This document shows positions 1 to 7,795 of a DNA stretch of 64,000 nt, in pieces. The first letter of the stretch is position 1, and each line of letters opens with the position of its first letter. The position numbers and the translations under genes are program-made. Origin of the DNA: Flavobacterium salmonis. Lineage in GTDB: Bacteria > Bacteroidota > Bacteroidia > Flavobacteriales > Flavobacteriaceae. The DNA is taken from assembly GCF_903819435.1 (NCBI RefSeq), contig NZ_CAIJDP010000069.1, forward strand, positions 1-64,000, written 5' to 3'. The notes beneath the pieces were generated by a model. It ran no database searches. It saw nothing but the letters and a program-made list of their open reading frames with translations, and was not told the origin of the DNA.

Positions 1-12
1 TGATAATTCAAA

Positions 13-93
13 TTTCATTCTTGAATGAAATAGAAAGAGGGACTTTCAGTCCCTCGTCAAACAAACCTCTGCACTTTCAGTGCAGAGTGGTTT
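13..93. repeat. Three tandem hairpins, REP-like
   Basis: Three perfect inverted repeats follow one another. 13-30 has an 8-bp stem and a 2-nt loop. 37-55 has an 8-bp stem and a TTC loop. 67-87 has a 9-bp stem, again with a TTC loop. The second and third share the core ACTTTCAGT. The outer bases AAACC (63-67) and GGTTT (89-93) can extend the third stem with a bulge. No T-run follows, so this does not look like a plain terminator. Small tandem hairpins of this kind resemble REP-type elements mobilised by IS200-like transposases, but no transposase is visible in the window. That origin is inference. Confidence 0.55.
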
Positions 94-256
94 AGTTTAT
101 CTCCATTTTAGAATTAAAATAGTACTGGATGATATCGAATGGAAATATAAAAATTATTTGATGCCGAAAGTGGAATTATTTCCAGGAGTCAATAATAGAA
201 ATGGAAAAATGGAAGGCGTTTTATTGAATTTTTGGCAGATTAAGATTCTGTTCTGA
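80..256 (+). other. Short open frame, probable gene remnant
   Basis: A frame open from 29 to the TGA at 254-256 has a GTG at 80 and would give about 58 residues. The part from about 120 on looks protein-like: it begins VLDDIEWKYKNYL, contains FPGVNNRNGKMEG and ends LLNFWQIKILF. The front half runs through the hairpin array, which argues against an intact gene. I do not recognise the family. It could be the tail of a decayed gene in the integrated element, or chance. Confidence 0.25.
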
Positions 257-458
257 TGTGGCGGTTATTTTTCGTATCAGATTCCATACCGCATTATCAA
301 TACGTTTGAGTTGTATTTAAAAATTTTATTACTAAGTGAGTTTTTGATTTATAAGTATTATAAGGCTGATTTAGTACAAATAGACTTGGATAATTCATCT
401 AAGAAGATGTTTTTCTTGCAAAATATATGGAGAAACTGTGAAATATATTAAGGAAAAA
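257..458. other. Intergenic, nothing recognised
   Basis: About 200 bases of AT-rich sequence between the coding remnant and the terminator. No gene, RNA or clear promoter was seen. Confidence 0.5.
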
Positions 459-495
459 ACAAAGCCATAGGATTCCGATGGCTTTTGTTTTTCTT
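459..495. terminator. Bidirectional terminator
   Basis: The arms ACAAAGCCAT (459-468) and ATGGCTTTTGT (478-488) pair around AGGATTCCG. T-rich DNA follows on the plus side (482-495) and an A-run precedes on the left, so it can work both ways. On the minus strand it lies just past the integrase stop. Confidence 0.65.
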
Positions 496-544
496 TCTGT
501 CGGTGATTGGGGCTCGACCCCATAAAACTATAGTTTCTTAGATA

Positions 545-1783
545 TTACGACACACTTAAGGACATCCTCTGTTTCAAATTCTGCATATCCTCGCTGAGTT
601 TTTGTTCAACCACCTTAGCATAGATTTGAGTGGTACGAATGCTTGTGTGACCGAGCATTTTGGAAACGCTTTCAATTGGTACTCCATTGCTCAGGGTAAC
701 AGTAGTTGCAAAAGTATGCCGTGCGATATGAAAGGTTAATTTTTTGGTTATTCCGCAGAGATCAGCAATCTCCTTAAGGTAGCCGTTCATTCGCTGGTTT
801 GAAATTACTGGAAAAATTGTACCGTTATTCAGTGACCTTGGATCATCCCTATATTTTTCCATTAATTCTATCGCCTGTGGCAGAAGCGGTACACTTACGC
901 CGGTATCTGTCTTTGCCCTGCTTGTAGATATCCAAAGCCCGCCGTCTATACCTGTAATAATCTTGCTTGGGGTTAGTTCAGCTAGTTCAATATAGGAAAG
1001 ACCGGTGTAGCAGCTATACAGAAACATATCCCGAACATGTCTCAGCCTTTCGATAGTAAATTCTTTATCTACCAGCAATGCAAGTTCTTTAACGTTCAAT
1101 GAATGCCGTTCCACTTTGTCAAAATGTTTTTTGAAGCTGGCAAAAGGATCTTTAGCAAGCCAATCCAGCTTGACAGCCATATTTATCATTTTTCGCAGCC
1201 TTTCGATATGCTTCATGATGCCGTTGTTATTAAGTGGCTTCTGGTGATCCTTGGGAACATAATTAAATAAATAGCGTTCAAAATCCAGAATAAATTTGTA
1301 CTTAAGCTGCGAAAGGGCAATATCATTTCTGTAGAGTTTCTCCCTCAGGAATGTTTTTACATACCTCTGGGTGGTATGGTAATTCTTCATGGTTCCCGGA
1401 GCAAGTTTATGCATCTGCTGTTCATTATGATATTCCATCAGTGCCATCAGAGTTGGAGTTGTGTTGTCCGTGCCCATTATCCGGTCGCGTATCGCAGGGC
1501 CGTCTATAGCAGCATCATTCAGTAGCATCTGCTGATAGGTATTTATGATTTTTGCCTTGAATTGTGTAAGGAACAGGTTGAGTTCAGTGATTTCCTTACG
1601 GTTTCCCTTGGCCATGCCTTTTCTTTCATCCCATTCGGCTGCCTTAACGGAACGCTTGACTGAAATCTCAGTCCGTTTTCCATTTACCGTTACTCGGGCA
1701 CAGATAGGAGCCGAACCTTGGATCGTGGTTTTTTGGGTCTTTAGGTAAAAGAGGACCCCGAATGTAATTCCTGCTGTTTTCAT
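545..1783 (-). CDS. Tyrosine recombinase/integrase (Bacteroidota mobile-element type)
   Basis: A 412-residue site-specific tyrosine recombinase. Residues 1-100 look like the arm-binding domain (many Lys/Arg, WDERKG near 51). A SAM-like core-binding region lies at about 110-210 and the catalytic domain at about 230-400. Visible catalytic residues are Lys291, the H-x-x-R pair His352/Arg355 (HIARH), His379 (GHTS) and Tyr388. The usual first Arg (TGLR) is Ser263 (TGLSYIEL), as known for IntDOT-like enzymes of Bacteroidota conjugative transposons. The gene points away from tRNA-Pro, whose 3' end lies 300 bp upstream. It is therefore likely the integrase of an element inserted at or near that tRNA, with the rest of the element beyond the left edge. 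Element identity is inferred. Confidence 0.9.
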   Translation of the reverse strand: MKTAGITFGVLFYLKTQKTTIQGSAPICARVTVNGKRTEISVKRSVKAAEWDERKGMAKGNRKEITELNLFLTQFKAKIINTYQQMLLNDAAIDGPAIRDRIMGTDNTTPTLMALMEYHNEQQMHKLAPGTMKNYHTTQRYVKTFLREKLYRNDIALSQLKYKFILDFERYLFNYVPKDHQKPLNNNGIMKHIERLRKMINMAVKLDWLAKDPFASFKKHFDKVERHSLNVKELALLVDKEFTIERLRHVRDMFLYSCYTGLSYIELAELTPSKIITGIDGGLWISTSRAKTDTGVSVPLLPQAIELMEKYRDDPRSLNNGTIFPVISNQRMNGYLKEIADLCGITKKLTFHIARHTFATTVTLSNGVPIESVSKMLGHTSIRTTQIYAKVVEQKLSEDMQNLKQRMSLSVS

Positions 1784-2025
1784 ATCTCAAAAATTTAATG
1801 TTTCAGATCAATTGCACATTAAATGGGTCCCAAGAAAGCTGGATTTTCTTTTGAAAAACTGCATAATTGAAGAAGCATCAAATGTTAAAATTTGAGTACA
1901 ACTGACTGACTTTTAAAATATTAAAATGATTTTCGGGACCTGCAAGGTAAAAAAAGAAAAGGGGTAGCCGAATAGGTCCCATATCCTTTGATATAACTTG
2001 AATATTTTGGAGTGTAATAAAAAGA
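1784..2025. other. Integrase upstream region with repeated GGTCCC motif
   Basis: The 240 bp between the integrase start and the tRNA terminator hold no gene. The 6-mer GGTCCC or its complement occurs three times: 1826-1831 (inside palindrome TGGGTCCCA, 1824-1832), 1935-1940 and 1975-1980. These could be integrase arm or excisionase sites. That is inference; a 6-mer three times in 240 bp is suggestive only. Confidence 0.3.
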
Positions 2026-2059
2026 AAAACCCCTTAAATCATTGGATTTAAGGGGTTTT
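2026..2059 (-). terminator. Terminator of tRNA-Pro
   Basis: A perfect 15-bp stem (2026-2040 with 2045-2059) closes a 4-nt loop, ATTG. On the minus strand it lies 25 bp past the tRNA 3' end and runs into a T-rich tract. Confidence 0.85.
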
Positions 2060-2083
2060 GACTGACTTTGAAAGTCTTAAAAG

Positions 2084-2158
2084 TCGGGGTGGCAGGATTC
2101 GAACCTGCGGCCTCCTGCTCCCAAAGCAGGCGCGATAACCGGGCTACGCTACACCCCG
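2084..2158 (-). tRNA. tRNA-Pro (anticodon TGG)
   Basis: On the minus strand the acceptor CGGGGTG (2158-2152) pairs with CACCCCG (2091-2085), with discriminator A at 2084. The anticodon loop TTTGGGA gives anticodon TGG between CCTGC and GCAGG. The T arm carries GGTTCGAATCC. CCA is not encoded. The 3' end faces the integrase gene, the usual arrangement when a tRNA gene is an attachment site. Confidence 0.95.
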
Positions 2159-2279
2159 TAAGCGGATGCAAATATAGTAATAAATTCTGTTTTCAAAAGA
2201 AAAAACTAAAAATAAATAAAACTTATTTTAAGATAGTTATTTAGGATTTATTTTGAGGGGAATTTTTTGTAATAAAGTT

Positions 2280-2287
2280 TACATTTG
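2280..2287 (+). promoter_or_regulatory. -7 box of trxB promoter
   Basis: TACATTTG matches the Bacteroidota -7 consensus TAnnTTTG, 23 bp before the trxB ATG. No well-spaced -33 TTG is obvious; a TTTTG at 2251-2255 is slightly far. Confidence 0.55.
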
Positions 2288-2310
2288 CATCTCTAAAAAC
2301 TATAAATACT

Positions 2311-3258
2311 ATGTCAGATACAATCGAAAAAATTAAATGCCTAATCATAGGATCTGGTCCTGCGGGTTACACTGCTGCTATTTATGCTGCCAGAGCAAAT
2401 ATGAATCCGGTTTTATACCAGGGAATGCAGCCTGGAGGTCAGTTGACCACTACTAATGAAGTGGAAAATTTTCCGGGTTATGTTGATGGAGTTACAGGGC
2501 CGGAAATGATGATTCAGTTGCAAGAGCAAGCAAAACGTTTTGGTTCTGATATTCGTGACGGATGGGCTACAAAAGTTGATTTTTCAGGCGATATTCATAA
2601 AGTTTGGATTAACGATAAAATAGAACTGCACTGTGAAACGGTTATTATTTCTACAGGGGCTTCAGCTAAATATTTGGGATTACCATCAGAACAGCATTAC
2701 TTAAATATGGGCGGAGGGGTTTCTGCCTGTGCCGTTTGCGATGGGTTTTTCTACCGTAATCAGGAAGTTGTAATTATTGGAGCAGGGGATTCAGCTTGTG
2801 AAGAGGCACATTACTTATCAAAATTGTGTAAAAAAGTAACGATGCTGGTAAGAAGCGAAAAATTCAGAGCTTCAAAAATTATGGAAGAGCGTGTTCGTAA
2901 AACCGAGAATATTGAGATTTTACTGAATCACGATACTGTTGAAGTTTTAGGTGACGGAAATGTAGTTCACGCTATCAAAGCATTAAATAAAACTAATGGA
3001 GAAGTTATTGAAATTCCTGCAACAGGTTTCTTCGTGGCCATTGGTCATAAACCAAATACAGATATCTTTAAAGATTACATCACTCTTGACGAAACAGGTT
3101 ATATTGTAAACACTCCGGGAACATCTAAAACAAATGTAGCAGGTGTTTTTGTGGCTGGAGATGCTGCCGACCATGTGTATCGTCAGGCCATTACAGCAGC
3201 TGGCACAGGTTGTATGGCAGCGCTTGATGCAGAAAGATATTTAGCAGCTAAAGAATAA
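2311..3258 (+). CDS. trxB: Thioredoxin reductase (NADPH)
   Basis: A 315-residue flavoenzyme that uses NADPH to reduce thioredoxin in the cytoplasm. The FAD-binding motif GSGPAG lies at residues 14-19. The redox-active pair is Cys140/Cys143 (CAVC). The NADPH-binding motif GAGDSA lies at 157-162. The C-terminal FAD motif GVFVAGDAAD is also present. Length and domain order are those of bacterial low-molecular-weight TrxB. The gene stands alone, with its own -7 box upstream and a strong bidirectional terminator downstream. It is the first core gene right of the integrated element and tRNA-Pro. Confidence 0.96.
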   Translation: MSDTIEKIKCLIIGSGPAGYTAAIYAARANMNPVLYQGMQPGGQLTTTNEVENFPGYVDGVTGPEMMIQLQEQAKRFGSDIRDGWATKVDFSGDIHKVWINDKIELHCETVIISTGASAKYLGLPSEQHYLNMGGGVSACAVCDGFFYRNQEVVIIGAGDSACEEAHYLSKLCKKVTMLVRSEKFRASKIMEERVRKTENIEILLNHDTVEVLGDGNVVHAIKALNKTNGEVIEIPATGFFVAIGHKPNTDIFKDYITLDETGYIVNTPGTSKTNVAGVFVAGDAADHVYRQAITAAGTGCMAALDAERYLAAKE

Positions 3259-3310
3259 TTTAAAGAGTTTCTTCAGGTTTTCTGTTTTTGAAATCATAAA
3301 GCTTATCTAT

Positions 3311-3347
3311 AAAAAATCTCCGTCTAAATTTTAGACGGAGATTTTTT
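3311..3347. terminator. Bidirectional terminator
   Basis: A perfect 17-bp stem (3311-3327 with 3331-3347) with loop ATT, an A-run on the left and a T-run on the right. It separates trxB from the convergent gene at 3352. Confidence 0.9.
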
Positions 3348-3351
3348 GTAT

Positions 3352-3858
3352 TTATCTTATTTCCAATTTTCTTAATTTATCCGGCATTATTTCCCCCGTT
3401 GCAATTAAGATATCATGATGATTGATAGCAATTAACCATTTGTACTTCTTTGATACAATATAAAGTTCATCAAACCAACTTTTATCAATAATGGTTTGTA
3501 TTCCTTTTATTTTACCTTCATAAAACCAAAACTTATCAGTTTCATTAATTGTTTCATTAACAATATACCAAACCTTTTCTTTTTCTTCAACTAATTTGTC
3601 TAAGTAAGTTTCGGGTCTATCAATAAAATTTGAAGTTGAAAATGTATCAAGTTTAAAGTTATTCCAAAGCCAGGGAGTTTTGTTAGGAGTATAAAAACAA
3701 AATGCTTCTATAATATTATTTTCAATTTGTTTCCAGTCTTCATTTACAGATAATGGACGAAAATCCTCTTTAGAAATTTTATTTTGAATAATTACTGCAG
3801 TTATTTCTGCTCTTAAATCAGGCCAGTTTTTGCGGAGTAAATTTCTTTCTTTCCTCAT
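3352..3858 (-). CDS. Hypothetical cytoplasmic protein
   Basis: A 168-residue protein without signal peptide or membrane segment. It is rich in aromatic residues, with motifs WLWNNF near 83 and WYIVNET / KFWFYEG near 117-134. It ends with Lys/Arg and Leu. The layout resembles small bacterial families such as DUF6756 or SMI1/KNR4-like proteins, but I cannot assign it. It lies convergent to trxB behind a shared terminator, 33 bp downstream of the GIN-domain gene at 3892 on the same strand, so it could be co-transcribed with it. No catalytic motif seen. Confidence 0.7.
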   Translation of the reverse strand: MRKERNLLRKNWPDLRAEITAVIIQNKISKEDFRPLSVNEDWKQIENNIIEAFCFYTPNKTPWLWNNFKLDTFSTSNFIDRPETYLDKLVEEKEKVWYIVNETINETDKFWFYEGKIKGIQTIIDKSWFDELYIVSKKYKWLIAINHHDILIATGEIMPDKLRKLEIR

Positions 3859-3891
3859 CTTTAAAATGAACGACTTATGAAATAAATCTAA

Positions 3892-4725
3892 CTACTTAAG
3901 TTTCTTAATCAATTTTGCTTCTTCACTAAAACGTGTAAGTTGAATTGTTGGCTTACCCAAAAGCGAAACTTCAGCTTTGTCACTAATTGCCAGAGATATT
4001 GAGATTTCAGCTAATACAGTCCCTGTAGCATTAGCTTCAGCAGTAAAGTTTGCTTCTTTTATAGTAAACTTTGTTCCCGTAAAAGTAGAATTGTTATCGA
4101 TACGAATGCTGCCTTTTTCAGCAACTCCTTCTATAGCAGCGTTTGCTTTTTGGTATAAATCACATTTGAATTTAATTGAAGATACTAAGGATTTTATAGA
4201 TGAGCTTTTGCTTAATTGCAATACAGCATCTTCAGATTTTAAATTTATTTCAGATTTTGATTTATCATCTGCAACTAAATTGAATTTCTTTGCATTCACA
4301 TTCAAAAGCAACTTAGAATAATCGAAACTATTAAATGTAATATCGTCTAACTGAAGTTCCTGAATAGCATACACTATGGCTTCATTTTTAGTAATTACTT
4401 TTGTTAATGATTTTGTATAAGTAACACGAACGGATAGTTTTTTAAAAATGGAAGACTCTTTTGATGTATATAAACGAAGGGTTTTTTCTCTTAAATCCAT
4501 TTGGATAATCTCGTGCAAATTATCATCGGCTTCAATTTTTATTTCATTTTTTTCGCCTCTCTCTAAATAGACTTCAATATTATCATCTATTTCCAGAGCA
4601 TCAAAATCACCAACTTCTTTTATGGATGTTGTGACAATTTTAGAACCTTTTACTTTTTCTCTTTTTTGGGCAAAAGTGAATGTAGTAACTAATAACAATA
4701 AGATAAGGGCTGTATTTTTTTTCAT
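3892..4725 (-). CDS. Secreted GIN-domain (DUF2807) protein
   Basis: A 277-residue exported protein. The N-terminal signal peptide (about residues 1-19, ending TFTFAQ) is followed by one head-GIN domain, an Asp/Glu/Lys-rich beta repeat fold. The typical IEVYLERGEKNEIKIEADD lies near residue 50. There is no lipobox, so it should be periplasmic. Function of the family is unknown; such proteins often sit beside PspC-like and PadR genes, as here. It has its own -7 box (4748-4755), so it probably forms a separate transcription unit downstream of the PadR-PspC-GIN operon. It is a likely paralogue of the lipoprotein at 4811. Confidence 0.85.
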   Translation of the reverse strand: MKKNTALILLLLVTTFTFAQKREKVKGSKIVTTSIKEVGDFDALEIDDNIEVYLERGEKNEIKIEADDNLHEIIQMDLREKTLRLYTSKESSIFKKLSVRVTYTKSLTKVITKNEAIVYAIQELQLDDITFNSFDYSKLLLNVNAKKFNLVADDKSKSEINLKSEDAVLQLSKSSSIKSLVSSIKFKCDLYQKANAAIEGVAEKGSIRIDNNSTFTGTKFTIKEANFTAEANATGTVLAEISISLAISDKAEVSLLGKPTIQLTRFSEEAKLIKKLK

Positions 4726-4747
4726 TAATTCTAGATTTTGATTTTGA

Positions 4748-4755
4748 CAAATATA
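4748..4755 (-). promoter_or_regulatory. -7 box for the GIN gene at 3892
   Basis: On the minus strand TATATTTG matches TAnnTTTG, 23 bp before the ATG at 4725. Just upstream a weak hairpin with a T-run (about 4756-4778) may end the preceding operon. Confidence 0.5.
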
Positions 4756-4810
4756 AAAAAATCATCCACTTTTGATGAATGATTTCTTTTATATTTAACA
4801 CAAAATAGCG

Positions 4811-5542
4811 TTATCCTCTGCTGACACTCCCACCTGAATTTTCAGTTTTTTCGATTGTTTTAGGTGATGAGTCATAATTAATGCTTCCACCGCTTGAAGC
4901 TTCTGCTTTTAAATTTACGATTGGATGCACATGTACACTTCCGCCGCTTGATGCTTCTGCTACAACATCGTTGGCCTGCATTTGTTGAGCATTGATACTG
5001 GCACCACTTGATGCCGAAGCTTTAATTTTTAATGCTTTTCCTTCTATATTAATTGTGCTTCCGCTTCCTGAATCGCATGTAATATTATCTGATTCAATTT
5101 CAACATTTATTGTAGCTGCACTTGATGCTTCCAGGTCGATATCTTCTCCCAAAATAACTTTTTCGGTTTGTATAGTAGATGCACTCGAAGCTTCCAGTTT
5201 GTTAATAACAGGCATTTTTACAGTTACTCTTTTAGTAACATCGCCAAACGAACTGTATTTGCATTTAATAATCAATGTTCCGTTTTCTACTTTCGTAATA
5301 ATGTCTTTTTGCAGATTATCATCAGCCTCAACTGTAATTTCAGTTGAATCAGACTGTATGATTACCAAATCAATTGCATTGCTCACAGATACTTTTTTAA
5401 AATCACCCTCAACGATTCTTTTTTGAGTGGTTACATTCCCGCTGCCTTCAATTGAGTTCACGTTGAAGTTACAAGAGGCAAACAATAATGCAGTGATTGC
5501 TGCAATAATGAATTTCGTAATATGAATGATTATTTTTATCAT
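4811..5542 (-). CDS. Lipoprotein with GIN domain (DUF2807)
   Basis: A 243-residue lipoprotein. A hydrophobic N-terminus ends in the lipobox LLFASC, with lipid-anchored Cys24. The GIN domain follows, with VIIQSDSTEITVEADDNLQ near 60. The C-terminal half is a Ser/Gly-rich beta-helix-like repeat in which EASS occurs several times (SSASTI, SSAATI, SSGASI, SSGGSV, SSGGSI). It ends in a Ser/Gly-rich tail. The start lies 3 bp after the PspC-like gene's stop, so it is translated in the same operon (padR - pspC-like - this gene). Role unknown; a surface or periplasmic partner of the PspC-like protein is a reasonable guess. Confidence 0.88.
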   Translation of the reverse strand: MIKIIIHITKFIIAAITALLFASCNFNVNSIEGSGNVTTQKRIVEGDFKKVSVSNAIDLVIIQSDSTEITVEADDNLQKDIITKVENGTLIIKCKYSSFGDVTKRVTVKMPVINKLEASSASTIQTEKVILGEDIDLEASSAATINVEIESDNITCDSGSGSTINIEGKALKIKASASSGASINAQQMQANDVVAEASSGGSVHVHPIVNLKAEASSGGSINYDSSPKTIEKTENSGGSVSRG

Positions 5543-5545
5543 GGT

Positions 5546-7264
5546 TTAGTTAATTTTGATTATAACTCCGTTTTTATCAGTGGTTAGCCTTCCTTTGTTC
5601 TTTTTGGCATTTAAAACTTCTTCTCCATTAATCTTAATCGACACTTCTTTTACAGTATCATTTTCAATAGTTTCTTGTTCTTCGGTATCATTATAATCGT
5701 CTTCATCTACAGGGCAGTTCAGACATTTAATTTTGGAACCCTGTACTTTATAGCTATAGTTACCACTGAAATGTAAATTGAAAAAATCATTTTCAGAGTC
5801 ATCATAATCCTGTATAGAAGCATCCGGTTTAAATAATTGTCCTTCTGGTAAATATAAAAACACATCTACTTCCTGACCTCTGAATTTATTTTTAACGTCT
5901 GTAAGAAAATAATTATCCAAAATTAAATAATTTCCTTTAATGTCAATATTATAATTGATTTTTTCTGCTCTTTTTTTAGCACTTGTAAACGAGTTTCCTC
6001 TGGCGCTTTTTTCTATTTGTAAATAAGGAGCGGCCTGGTCGGTATGCAATACATGCAAACGAACATCATTTGAGTAAATTAAAGCATTATTGGCAGAATC
6101 CTGTACAAACTCAAATTCTTTATGATGATCTAAGTCTTTCGCATAGTAATCATTGTATCTAAACTTTACATACAATGTGTCATTAGGAGTAATGTTGATT
6201 GCTTTTTTCTCTGCCGTTTTATTGTCGTATGAAATTTCAGTAGCCTGTTTGATTCCGATGCTGATGGCAACTGCGACTGCGATAATCCAAATCGCTAACA
6301 AAGTATATTTGGCAATGTTTCCGATTGTTTTTGTATTTGGGGATAACAATTTGAAACCCAAAACTGTCATAAAGAAAAACGGAATTCCAACAGCAAAGAA
6401 CATTAATAAGCCAAATGACCAGATAGGATATTCAGTAAAATTTCCGGCTTCAATAAAGTTTTCCCAAGGAAAATCAAGAAAAACATTTGTACCTAAAGTG
6501 AACACTCCAATTAATAATAATATTAGAACAGTGATTCCGGACATAATCAGAATTACTCCTAAAAACTTAGCGAAGATTTTAAAAACCGTCATGACAAAGT
6601 CTCCAAATGAACTACTTATTCTCTCAGCTCCCGACTTTACCTGGTTTCCCATTTTGTCATAATCTGCATTTTTAAATTTATCAGACAATGAGTCAATTTC
6701 TTCACGAACTTTTTTTTCTATGTTAGAAATCGTTACCGGTTCTCCAGTCATCTCCAGTTTTTCTGAGGTTGTAACCGCCTCAGGAGTTACAACCCATAAT
6801 ACAAAATAAGCTAAGATTCCAGTTCCAAAACCTGCAAAAACAAATATTAAGAACACGATTTTAATCCATACAGCGTCTATTCCAAAATAATGTCCTAAAC
6901 CTGTTGCTACACCGCCAATCATACCTTTTTCTTTGTCACGGTATAATTTTTTATGTTTTCTGTTATCAGAATTAAAAGACTGATTAGTACTTCCTTCGTC
7001 TTCAAGTCTGTAATCTTCAGGTTGTCCCATTACCGCAATCACCTCGTCAACATCTTTCAAGCCAACAACATGTTTTTCGCTCTTCTGTTTTTCTGTTAAA
7101 AGTTCAGAAACACGCATTTCAATATCTTTAATAATTTCATCCTGACCAGATGAGTTGTTTAATGATCTTTTTATAGCGTCAAAATAGCGTGTCAATTTTA
7201 AATATGCATCTTCATCGATGTGAAAAAACATACCGCCTAAGTTAATATTTACTGTTTTGTTCAT
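5546..7264 (-). CDS. PspC-domain membrane protein
   Basis: A 572-residue integral membrane protein. Residues 1-60 form a conserved cytoplasmic head (NINLGGMFFHIDEDAYLKL). A PspC domain (about 105-165) starts KLYRDKEKGMIGGVATGLG and contains one long membrane segment. Four more hydrophobic segments follow at about 230-345, then a soluble domain to the end that carries a CLNC motif near 510. PspC domains sense envelope stress in enterobacteria; in Bacteroidota the long forms are mostly uncharacterised. It is co-transcribed with a PadR repressor 3 bp upstream and a GIN lipoprotein 3 bp downstream. The operon is probably PadR-regulated; envelope-stress response is inferred. Confidence 0.88.
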   Translation of the reverse strand: MNKTVNINLGGMFFHIDEDAYLKLTRYFDAIKRSLNNSSGQDEIIKDIEMRVSELLTEKQKSEKHVVGLKDVDEVIAVMGQPEDYRLEDEGSTNQSFNSDNRKHKKLYRDKEKGMIGGVATGLGHYFGIDAVWIKIVFLIFVFAGFGTGILAYFVLWVVTPEAVTTSEKLEMTGEPVTISNIEKKVREEIDSLSDKFKNADYDKMGNQVKSGAERISSSFGDFVMTVFKIFAKFLGVILIMSGITVLILLLIGVFTLGTNVFLDFPWENFIEAGNFTEYPIWSFGLLMFFAVGIPFFFMTVLGFKLLSPNTKTIGNIAKYTLLAIWIIAVAVAISIGIKQATEISYDNKTAEKKAINITPNDTLYVKFRYNDYYAKDLDHHKEFEFVQDSANNALIYSNDVRLHVLHTDQAAPYLQIEKSARGNSFTSAKKRAEKINYNIDIKGNYLILDNYFLTDVKNKFRGQEVDVFLYLPEGQLFKPDASIQDYDDSENDFFNLHFSGNYSYKVQGSKIKCLNCPVDEDDYNDTEEQETIENDTVKEVSIKINGEEVLNAKKNKGRLTTDKNGVIIKIN

Positions 7265-7267
7265 GAC

Positions 7268-7600
7268 TTATTGATTTTGATTGGTGATTAGTTTTACGGC
7301 GTCAGACAATTCTGTCCAGGTTCCGCTAAGTTCGTTTAAAAATGTTTGTCCTATTTCGGTTAATCCATAATATTTTCTTGGTGGCCCCGATGTCGATTCT
7401 TCCCATCTGTAATTGAGTAAACCGTCGTTTTTTAGTCTGGTTAAAAGAGGGTAAACAGTTCCCTCAACAACTAATAATTTTGCGTTTTTTAAAGTGTCTA
7501 GTATTTCAGATGTATATGCGTCTTTTTCTTTTAGTACCGATAAGATGCAAAACTCAAGAACACCTTTGCGCATCTGTGCTTTTGTGTTTTCAATGTTCAT
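7268..7600 (-). CDS. PadR family transcriptional regulator
   Basis: A 110-residue PadR-type winged-helix regulator. The recognition region EGTVYPLLTRLKNDGLL lies near residues 46-62 and the wing GPPRKYYGLTEIGQ near 73-86. The length fits the short PadR class (s2) with a minimal C-terminal helix. It is the first gene of a tight operon, 3 bp before the PspC-like gene, so it most likely represses its own operon. The effector is unknown; PadR proteins respond to small molecules or membrane stress. Confidence 0.93.
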   Translation of the reverse strand: MNIENTKAQMRKGVLEFCILSVLKEKDAYTSEILDTLKNAKLLVVEGTVYPLLTRLKNDGLLNYRWEESTSGPPRKYYGLTEIGQTFLNELSGTWTELSDAVKLITNQNQ

Positions 7601-7640
7601 AATTTCATTTCATTTTTTTTAGATTGAACAATTCGTTTTT

Positions 7641-7674
7641 TGATTGATGATTGATGATGATTGATGATTGATTG
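7641..7674. repeat. Short tandem repeat of TGATTGA/TGATGAT units
   Basis: The 34 bp upstream of the padR operon are a low-complexity tract of TGAT and TGA units. It lies about 40 bp before the padR start and could vary in length by slippage. No promoter box is obvious inside it. Confidence 0.6.
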
Positions 7675-7680
7675 TTTTTT

Positions 7681-7760
7681 AGGAGCTGTTTCCTGCTATC
7701 CGCTTTATCTTTTGTGGCGAACCCCGCCACAAAAGGATGCCGCTTCTATCAGGGCTAGGG
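7681..7760 (-). repeat. Dispersed intergenic hairpin repeat, copy 1
   Basis: Read on the minus strand it has the order CCCTAGCC...AGCGGCATCC, a hairpin, then AAAGCGGATAGCAGG...AGCTCC. The hairpin arms 7709-7719 and 7725-7735 pair perfectly over 11 bp around AACCC. Related copies occur at 47824-47870 and 51656-51737. From memory such elements are scattered in Flavobacterium genomes; function unknown. Confidence 0.75.
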
Positions 7761-7795
7761 CTCTTGGGAATCTATAACTTTTAATGTTTAGCAGA

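Noticed and set aside
503..517. T-arm-like GGGGCTCGACCCC near the integrase end, as a tRNA fragment or att repeat
   Set aside because: It does not match tRNA-Pro at 2084-2158 and the loop is too short for a T arm.
4756..4778. Weak hairpin with T-run as a terminator of the padR operon
   Set aside because: The stem is only about 6 bp and AT-rich; kept as a note with the promoter at 4748 rather than a separate feature.
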